Shown: positions 56,601 to 64,000 of the stretch, in pieces | How positions within the stretch are numbered: the stretch's first letter is position 1 | How the letters are laid out: every line of letters starts with the position of its first letter | Source of the DNA: Camarhynchus parvulus | Taxonomy: Eukaryota; Chordata; Aves; Passeriformes; Thraupidae | Direction of reading: 5' to 3' | NCBI RefSeq assembly: GCF_901933205.1 | Contig: NW_022148853.1 | Location: 29,960 to 93,959 of the forward strand | DNA length: 64,000 bases | Made by a program: the position numbers and the translations under genes | Notes under the pieces: generated by a model | Told to the model about the DNA's origin: nothing | What the model saw: only the letters and a program-made list of their open reading frames with translations | The model's database searches: none

Positions 56601-59600
56601 AAATCGCGATACGCAGGATGCCTCCCAGACCCAAGCTGGCACCAGTGCCAACTTCGGGCTGGTTTGATAGTGCCAACGGAGTCCTACAATCTGCCATCAG
56701 GAACTGGGGCTGGTGACTTTTTGTTTCCAGGGGAACGGCCGTGGTATATGTTTGGGGGCCTGTGGCCCAGAGGCGGCTGGCTCCTGAAAATCCGCGATAC
56801 GCAGGATGCCTCCCAGACCCAAGCTGGCACCAGTGCCAACTCGGGCTGGTTTGATAGTGCCAACGGAGTCCTACAATCTGCCATAGGAACCGGGGCTGGT
56901 GACTTTTGTTTCCAGGGAAAAAGGCGCGGAGTTATGTTTGGGGGCCTGTGGCCCGGGGTGGCTGGCTCCTGAAAATCCGCGATACGCAGGATGCCTCCCA
57001 GACCCAAGCTGGCACCAGTGCCAACTTCGGGCTGGTTTGATAGTGCCAACAGAGTCCTACAATCTGCCATCAGGAACCGGGGCTGGTGATTTTTGTTTCC
57101 AGAGGAAACCCCGGTGTTTATGTTTGGGGGCTCTGTGGGGGGGGGCGGCGGGGGGTGGCTCCTGAAAATCCGCGATACGCAGGATGCCTCCCAGACCCAA
57201 GCTGGCACCAGTGCCAACTCGGGCTGGTTTGATAGTGCCAGCAGGTCCTACAATCTGCCATAAGGAACTGGGGCTGGTGATTTTTGTTTCAGAGGGAAAG
57301 GGCCGGTGTATATTTTGGGTTTGGGGCCTGGGGTGGCCAACTGGCTCCTGAAAATCCGCGATACGCAGGATGCCTCCCAGACCCAAGCTGGCACCAGTGC
57401 CAACTTCGGGCTGGTTTGATAGTGCCAACGGAGTCCTACAATCTGCCATAAGGGAGCGGGGCTGGTGATTTTGTTTTTCAGAGGAACGGCGGTGTATATG
57501 TTTGGGGCCTGTGGCCTGAGTAGCCGACTGGCTCCTGAAAATTCGCGATATGCAGGATGCCTCCCAGACCCAAGCTGGCACCAGTGCCAACTTCGGGCTG
57601 GTTTGTTAGTGCCAACGGAGTCCTACAATCTGCCATCAGGAACCGGGGCTGGTGACTTTTGTTTCAGAGGGAAAGGCCGGTGTATATGTTTTGGGGCCTG
57701 TGGCCCGGGTGGCCGGCTGGCTCCTGAAAATCCGCGATACGCAGGATGCCTCCCAGACCCAAGCTGGCACCAGTGCCAACTTCGGGCTGGTTTGATAGTG
57801 CCAACGGAGTCCTACAATCTGCCATCAGGAACGGGGCTGGTGACTTTTGTTTCAGAGGGAAAGGCCGTGGTATATGTTTGGGGCCCTGTGGCCGGGCGGC
57901 ACTGGCTCCTGAAAATCCGCGATACGCAGGATGCCTCCCAGACCCAAGCTGGCACCAGTGCCAGCTTCGGGCTGGTTTGATAGTGCCAACGAGTCCTACA
58001 ATCTGCCATCAGGAACTGGGGCTGGTGACTTTTTGTTTCCCAGGGAAGCGGCGCGGTGTATATGTTTTGGGGCCTGTGGCCCAGAGTGGCCGGCTGGCTC
58101 CTGAAAATCGCGATACGCAGGATGCCTCCCAGACCCAAGCTGGCACCAGTGCCAGCTTCGGGCTGGTTTGATAGTGCCAACGGAGTCCTACAATCTGCCA
58201 TAAATAACCGGGGCTGGTGACTTTTTGTTTCAGAGGGAAAGGGCGGAGTTTATGTTTTGGGGCCTGTGGCCAACTGGCTCCTGAAAATCCCGCGATACGC
58301 AGGATGCCTCCCAGACCCAAGCTGGCACCAGTGCCAACTTCGGGCTGGTTTGTTAGTGCCAGCGAGTCCTACAATCTGCCATAAAGGAACTGGGGCTGGT
58401 GAGTTTTGTTTCCCAGAGGGAACCGGCCGGTGTTATATGTTTGGGGCCTGTGGCCCGTGGCCGACTGGCTCCTGAAAATCCGCGATACGCAGGATGCCTC
58501 CCAGACCCAAGCTGGCACCAGTGCCAACTCGGGCTGGTTTGATAGTGCCAACGGAGTCCTACAATCTGCCATAAGGAACGGGGCTGGTGACTTTTTGTTT
58601 CAAGGGAAAGGCCGGTGTATATGTTTGGGGGCCTGTGGGGCCGCTGGCCGGCTGGCTCCTGAAAATCGCGATACGCAGGATGCCTCCCAGACCCAAGCTG
58701 GCACCAGTGCCAACTTCGGGCTGGTTTGATAGTGCCAACAGGTCCTACAATCTGCCATAAGGAACCGGGGCTGGTGACTTTTGTTTCAGAGGGAAAGGCC
58801 GGTGTATATGTTTGTTGGGGCCTGTGGCCAGAGTGGCGGCTGGCTCCTGAAAATCCGCGATACGCAGGATGCCTCCCAGACCCAAGCTGGCACCAGTGCC
58901 AACTTCGGGCTGGTTTGATAGTGCCAACGAGTCCTACAATCTGCCATCAGGAACCGGGGCTGGTGACTTTTGTTTCCAGGGAAAGGGCCGTGGTATATGT
59001 TTTGGGGCCTGTGGCCGGAGTGGCCGGCTGGCTCCTGAAAATCCATAGCGATGCAGGATGCCTCCCAGACCCAAGCTGGCACCAGTGCCAACTTCGGGCT
59101 GGTTTGATAGTGCCAACGAGTCCTACAATCTGCCATAAGGAACCGGGGCTGGTGACTTTTGTTTCAGAGGGAAAGGGCGGGTATATGTTTGGGGGCCTGT
59201 GGCCCGGAGTGGCCGACTGGCTCCTGAAAATCCGCGATACGCAGGATGCCTCCCAGACCCAAGCTGGCACCAGTGCCAACTTCGGGCTGGTTTGATAGTG
59301 CCAGCGGAGTCCTACAATCTGCCATCAAGGAACTGGGGCTGGTGACTTTTTGTTTCAGAGGGAAAGGCCGGGTATATGTTTGGGGGCCTGTGGCCTAGAG
59401 TGGCGGCTGGCTCCTGAAAATCCGCGTTACGCAGGATGCCTCCCAGACCCAAGCTGGCACCAGTGCCAGCTTCGGGCTGGTTTTGATAGTGCCAACGGAG
59501 TCCTACAATCTGCCATCAGGGAACCGGGGCTGGTGACTTTTGTTTCACAGGGAAGCGGCCGTGGTATATGTTTGGGGGCCTGTGGCCCGGAGTGGCCGAC

Positions 59601-59708
59601 TGGCTCCTGAAAATCCGCGATACGCAGGATGCCTCCCAGACCCAAGCTGGCACCAGTGCCAGCTTCGGGCTGGTTTTGATAGTGCCAACGGAGTCCTACA
59701 ATCTGCCA
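50637..59708. repeat. Diverged-looking monomers with CpG-adjacent indels
   Basis: Roughly 49 monomers, mostly long in type but many a few bases short. Frequent changes are AACTCGGG to AACTTCGGG, AACGGAGTCC to AACGAGTCC, AACGGGTCC, AACAGGTCC or AACGGAGGTCC, ATCCGCG to ATCGCG, ATCCAGCG or ATCAAGCG, GGCCGG to GGCGG or GGCGCGG, and from about 54.4 kb CCAAC to CCAGC before CG. Away from CpG the monomers stay close to consensus. Module marks are not recognisable. Confidence 0.85.
57126..57158 (+). other. G-rich run, possible G-quadruplex
   Basis: In place of the usual GGGGGCCTGTGGCCCGGAG this monomer has GGGGG, CTCTGT, nine Gs (57,137-57,145), CGGC, six Gs (57,150-57,155) and TGG. At least four tracts of three Gs are available on the + strand. 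It is a single event, so it may be a local expansion or a sequencing error in the GGCC-rich block. Confidence 0.6.
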
Positions 59709-61012
59709 TAAAAACCAGGGCTGGTGACTTTTTGTTTCCCAGGGAAAGAGCCGGTGTATATGTTTGCGGCCCTGTGGCCGGGTAGCGGGTCACTCCTCGA
59801 AAATCGCGATAGGCAGGATGCCTCCCAGACCCAAGCTGGCACCAGTGCCAACTTCGGGCTGGTTTGATAGTGCCAGCGAGGTCCTACAATCTGCCATCAG
59901 GAACTGGGTATGTTGACTTTTGTTTCCCAGGGAAGACGGTCGGTGTATATGTTTGGGGGCCTGTGGCCCAGAGTGACGGTTGGCTCCTGAAAATCCGCGA
60001 TAGGCAGGATGCCTCCCAGACCCAAGCTGGCACCAGTGCCAACTCGGGCTGGTTTGATAGTGCCAATGGAGTCCTACAATCTGCCATAAATAACCTGGGC
60101 TGGTGAGATTTGTTTCAGACGGAAAGGTCGGAGTTTGTGTTTGGGGCCTCTGGCCAACTGGCTCCTGAAAATCGCGATACGCAGGATGCCTCCCAGACCC
60201 AAGCTGGCACCAGTGCCAGCTTCGGGCTGGTTTGATAGTGCCAACGGAGTCCTACAATCTGCCATCAGGAACTGGGGCTGGTGACTTTTGTTTGAGAGGG
60301 GAAAGGCCCGTGGAATATGTTTGGGGGCCTGTGGCCAGAGTGGAAGGTTGGCTCCTGAAAATCCGCGATACGCAGGATGCCTCCCAGACCCAAGCTGGCA
60401 CCAGTGCCAACTTCGGGCTGGTTTGATAGTGCCAACGGAGTCCTACAATCTGCCATAAATACCTGGGCTGGTGAGTTTTGTTTCAGGCGGGAAGGGCCGG
60501 AGATTTTGTTTGGGGCCTCTGGCCGACTGGCTCCTGTAAACCCGCTTGATACGCGGATGCCTCCCAGACCCAAGCTGGCACCAGTGCCAGCTTCGGGCTG
60601 GTTTGATAGTGCCAGCGGGTCCTACAATCTGCCATCAGGGAAAGGGGCTGGTGACTTTTGTTTCCCAGGGGAAGCGGCCGGTGTATATGTTTGGGGGCCT
60701 GTGGCCTGGGTGGTAGATTTGCTCCAGAAAATCCGCGATAGGCAGGATGCCTCCCAGACCCAAGCTGGCACCAGTGCCAGCTTCGGGCTGGTTTGATAGT
60801 GCCAGCGAGGTCCTACAATCTGCCATAAGGAACTGGGGCTGGTGACTTTTGTTTCAGAGGGAAAGGCCCGTGGAATATGTTTGGGGGCCTGCGGCCGGGT
60901 GGCGGCTGGCTCCTGAAAATCCGCGATACGCAGGATGCCTCCCAGACCCAAGCTGGCACCAGTGCCAGCTCGGGCTGGTTTGATAGTGCCAGCGGAGTCC
61001 TACAATCTGCCA
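59709..61012. repeat. Module E, right-end copy (1,304 bp)
   Basis: The E order is clear in spite of the indel texture: AAAAACCAGGG with TTGCGGCCCTG and GATAGGCAG; GGGTATGTTGAC; AAATAACCTGGG with TGAGATTTG and AAGGTCGG; TTTGAGAGGGG; AAATACCTGGG with CTGTAAACCC; AGGGAAAGG with GATTTGCTCCAG; CCCGTGGAATATG. TGAGATTTG links it to 32,590 and 43,430. Length is within 3 bp of the other complete copies. Confidence 0.87.
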
Positions 61013-63244
61013 TCAGGGAAAGGGGCTGGTGACTTTTGTTTCCCAAAGGAAAGAGCCGGTGTATATGTTTGGGGGCCTGTGGCCTGGGTAGCCAACTGGC
61101 TCAAGAAAATCCGCGATACGCAGGATGCCTCCCAGACCCAAGCTGGCACCAGTGCCAACTTCGGGCTGGTTTGATAGTGCCAGCGAGTCCTACAATCTGC
61201 CATCAGGAACTGGGGCTGGTGACTTTTGTTTCAGAGGGAAAGGCGGGTTTATATGTTTGGGGGCCTGTGGCCGGGGTGGCCGGCTGGCTCCTGAAAATCC
61301 GCGGTACGCAGGATGCCTCCCAGACCCAAGCTGGCACCAGTGCCAGCTTCGGGCTGGTTTGATAGTGCCAACGAGTCCTACAATCTGCCATAAATAAAAC
61401 TGGGCTGGTGAGTTTTGTTTCAGGCGGAAAGGCCGGGTTTGTGTTTGGGGCCTCTGGCCAACTGGCTCCTGAAAATCAGCGATACAGCAGGATGTCTCCC
61501 AGACCCAAGCTGGCACCAGTGCCAACTTCGGGCTGGTTTGATAGTGCCAACGGGTCCTACAATCTGCCATAAGAAACCTGGGCTGGTGAGTTTTTGTTTC
61601 AGAGGAGCGGGCGGGATTTTGTTTGGGGCCTCTGGCCCGACTGGCTGCTCCTGAAAATCGCGATACGCAGGATGCCTCCCAGAGCCAAGCTGGCACCAGT
61701 GCCAACTTCGGGCTGGTTTGATAGTGCCAGCGAGTCCTACAATCTGCCATAAATACCTGGGCTGGTGAGTTTTGTTTCAGAAGGAAAGGGCGGAGTTTTT
61801 GTTTGGGGCCTCTGGCCTAGCTGGCTCCTGAAAACCCGCGATACGCAGGATGCCTCCCAGACCCAAGCTGGCACCAGTGCCAACTTCGGGCTGGTTTGAT
61901 AGTGCCAACGAGTCCTACAATCTGCCATAAGGAAACCTGGGCTGGTGAGTTTTTGTTTCAGAGGGTACAGGCGGAGATTTTGTTTGGGGCCTGTGGCCGA
62001 CTGGCTCCTGAAAATCAAGCGATACGCAGGATGCCTCCCAGACCCAAGCTGGCACCAGTGCCAACTTCGGGCTGGTTTGTTAGTGCCAACGGAGTCCTAC
62101 AATCTGCCATCAGGAACTGGGGCTGGTGACTTTTGTTTCAGAGGAAAGGCCCGTGGACTATGTTTGGGGCCTGTGGCCAAGTGGCCGACTGGCTCCTGAA
62201 AATCCGCGATACGCAGGATGCCTCCCAGACCCAAGCTGGCACCAGTGCCAACTTCGGGCTGGTTTGATAGTACCAGCGAGTCCTACAATCTGCCATCAGG
62301 GGAAAGGGGCTGGTGACTTTTTGTTTCCCAGGGAAAGGCCGGTGTATATGTTTGGGGGCCTGTGGCCCAGAGTGGCCGACTGGCTCCTGAAAATCCGCGA
62401 TACGCAGGATGCCTCCCAGACCCAAGCTGGCACCAGTGCCAGCTTCGGGCTGGTTTGTTAGTGCCAACGAGTCCTACAATCTGCCATAAAGAACAAGGGC
62501 TGGTGACTTTTTTTTTCCCAGGGAAGCGGCCGGTGTATATGTTTGCGGCCCTGTGGCCGGGTAGCGGGTCACTCCTCAAAATCGCGATAGGCAGGATGCC
62601 TCCCAGACCCAAGCTGGCACCAGTGCCAGCTTCGGGCTGGTTTGATAGTGCCAACGAGGTCCTACAATCTGCCATCAGGGGAAACGGGGCTGGTGACTTT
62701 TTTGTTTCAGAGGGAAACAGCGGTGTATATGTTTGGCGGCCTCTGGCCCTGAGTGGCCAACTGGCTCCTGAAAATCCGCGTGCGCAGGATGCGTTCAGAC
62801 CCAAGCTGGCACCAGTGCCAACTAGGGCTGGTTTGATAGTGCCAGCAGGTCGTACAATCTGCCATCAGGAACTGGGGCTGGTAACTTTTGTTCCAGAGGG
62901 AAAGGCCCGTGGAATATGTTTGGGGGCCTGTGGCCCAGAGTGGCCGGCTGGCTCCTGAAAATCCAGCGATACGCAGGATGCCTCCCAGACCCAAGCTGGC
63001 ACCAGTGCCAACTCGGGCTGGTTTGTTAGTGCCAACGAGTCCTACAATCTGCCATCAGGGGAAAGGGGCTGGTGACTTTTGTTTCAGAGGGAAAGGCCCG
63101 TGGAATATGTTTGGGGGCCATAGGCCTGGAGGAGCCGGCGGCTCCTGAAAATCGCGATACGCAGGATGCCTCCCAGACCCAAGCTGGCACCAGTGCCAAC
63201 TTCGGGCTGGTTTGATAGTGCCAACGAGGTCCTACAATCTGCCA
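61013..63244. repeat. Modules F and D, right-end copies
   Basis: F order (GGCTCAAGAAAATCC; GGGTTTATATG with CGGTACGCAGG; AAATAAAACTGGG; AAGAAACCTGGG; AAATACCTGGG), then D order (AGGGTACAGG; TGGACTATG; AGGGGAAAGG; AAAGAACAAGG with a nine-T run at 62,508-62,516; GGCGGCCTCTGG; GGTAAC with AACTAGGG at 62,821 and GGTCGTAC; CCATAGGCC). GATGCGTTCAG at about 62,790 is shared with 29,311. With the preceding E this gives a 19-monomer HOR of 3,536 bp. Confidence 0.86.
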
Positions 63245-64000
63245 TAAGAACCGGGGCTGGTGACTTTTGTTTCCCAGGGGAAAGGGCCGGTGTATATGTT
63301 TGCGGGCCTGTGGCCGGAGTAGCGGGTGACTCCTCGAAAATCCGCGATACGCAGGATGCCTCCCAGACCCAAGCTGGCACCAGTGCCAGCTTCGGGCTGG
63401 TTTGATAGTGCCAACGAGTCCTACAATCTGCCATCAGGAACTGGGTATGTTGACTTTTGTTTCCCAGGGAGACGGTCGGTGTATATGTTTGGGGGCCTGT
63501 GGCCCAGAGTGACGGTTGGCTCCTGAAAATCCGCGATACGCAGGATGCCTCCCAGACCCAAGCTGGCACCAGTGCCAACTCGGGCTGGTTTGATAGTGCC
63601 AATGGGTCCTACAATCTGCCATAAATAACCTGGGCTGGTGAGTTTTGTTTCAGGCGGAAAGGTCGGAGTTTGTGTTTGGGGCCTCTGGCCAAACTGGCTC
63701 CTGAAAATCCGCGTATCGGGATGCCTCCCAGACCCAAGCTGGCACCAGTGCCAGCTTCGGGCTGGTTTGATAGTGCCAGCAGAGTCCTACAATCTGCCAT
63801 CAGGAACTGGGGCTGGTGACTTTTGTTTGAGAGGAAAGGCCGTGGAATATGTTTGGGGGCCTGTGGCCGGAGTGGACGGCTGGCTCCTGAAAATCGCGAT
63901 ACGCAGGATGCCTCCCAGACCCAAGCTGGCACCAGTGCCAACTTCGGGCTGGTTTGATAGTGCCAACGGAGTCCTACAATCTGCCATAAATACCTGGGCT
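63245..64000. repeat. Start of the next E module, cut by window edge
   Basis: Arms AAGAACCGGGG with TTGCGGGCC and GTGACTCC, GGGTATGTTGAC, AAATAACCTGGG with AAGGTCGG, TTTGAGAGG, and the beginning of AAATACCTGGG. Offset from the previous E copy is about 3,539, so two HOR units are in direct tandem here. The window stops inside the fifth arm. Confidence 0.86.

Larger units (their letters stand above)
1..64000. repeat. Satellite DNA array, ~190-bp monomer, head to tail
   Basis: The same unit recurs from the first to the last base, always in the same orientation, with no unique insert longer than about 20 bp. The recognisable anchor GATGCCTCCCAGACC returns every 177-191 bp, giving roughly 340 copies. 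A hand-made consensus of 189 bp holds about 110 G or C (58%) and about eight CpG dinucleotides. The window begins inside a core and ends inside a variable arm, so both array ends lie outside. Monomer length near one nucleosome plus linker, local homogeneity and higher-order periodicity are typical of centromeric satellites (family knowledge). Centromeric location and an avian source are inference. A coding tandem repeat is excluded because the reading frame is not kept between copies. Confidence 0.97.

Noticed and set aside
1..64000. CRISPR-like pattern of constant core and variable arm
   Set aside because: The arms are homologous to each other, about 100-110 bp long, and far too similar to be spacers. 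The core is 80 bp and no cas genes are present.
1..64000. Tandem-repeat protein gene (mucin- or silk-like)
   Set aside because: Indels between monomers are not multiples of three, long and short monomers differ by about 11 bp, and the GTGA and CCATAA parts put stop codons in shifting frames.
1..64000. CENP-B box
   Set aside because: I looked for TTCG followed at the right spacing by A and CGGG on both strands. TTCGGG in the AACTTCGGG variant does not continue with the required bases.
1..64000. rDNA spacer, tRNA-derived SINE or telomeric repeat
   Set aside because: No rRNA-like sequence, no A/B box pair with tRNA spacing, no TTAGGG tracts.

Overview
The whole 64 kb window is one uninterrupted, head-to-tail satellite DNA array. 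There is no gene, RNA gene, transposon or unique sequence in it. I estimate about 340 copies of a GC-rich monomer (about 58% GC in a hand consensus), all in the same orientation. The array starts and ends in mid-monomer, so it continues past both edges. Monomers come in two lengths, about 190 bp (long) and about 179 bp (short). The short form lacks roughly 11 bp in the GGCC-rich part of the variable arm. Each monomer has a nearly invariant core of about 80 bp, followed by a variable arm of about 100-110 bp that carries almost all the variation.

The organism is eukaryotic. A nucleosome-sized monomer, a megabase-type homogenised array and higher-order repeats (HORs) point to a centromere or pericentromere. 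A GC-rich, GGCC-dense unit of about 190 bp resembles what is described for bird centromeric satellites (the ~190-bp HaeIII family of ducks, the ~191-bp zebra finch repeat). This is a suggestion from length and composition only; I did not match it to a known consensus.

Variant monomers recur in fixed order, so the array resolves into modules that I name here: A (4 monomers, ~751 bp), D (7, ~1,318 bp), E (7, ~1,306 bp), F (5, ~916 bp), G (1, ~190 bp), H (8, ~1.50 kb) and K (5, ~928 bp). Layout: 1-2,680 mixed; 2,681-15,023 four A modules plus a 2,046-bp block present twice; 15,024-19,511 mostly plain monomers; 19,512-37,809 strongly modular, reading D-K-H-E-H-E-F-G-D-K-H-E-F(4)-D-junction-H(part)-E; 37,810-43,030 less derived monomers; 43,031-46,570 E-F-D; 46,571-59,708 plain monomers, with a sharp change in texture at about 50.5 kb; 59,709-63,244 E-F-D again; then a new E begins and is cut by the window edge. 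E-F-D, 19 monomers and about 3.54 kb, is the best candidate for the basic HOR. D-K-H-E-H-E-F-G, 48 monomers and 8.93 kb, is a larger repeat seen once complete and then restarted.

All six frames look open over long stretches because the monomer contains few stop codons. These frames are not genes: the monomer length is not a constant multiple of three and the frame changes from copy to copy. The observations most worth following are the extreme conservation asymmetry inside the monomer, the modular HOR syntax with visible crossover junctions, and the abrupt onset at about 50.5 kb of small indels and A-to-G changes clustered next to CpG sites, which may be an assembly or basecalling signature rather than evolution.
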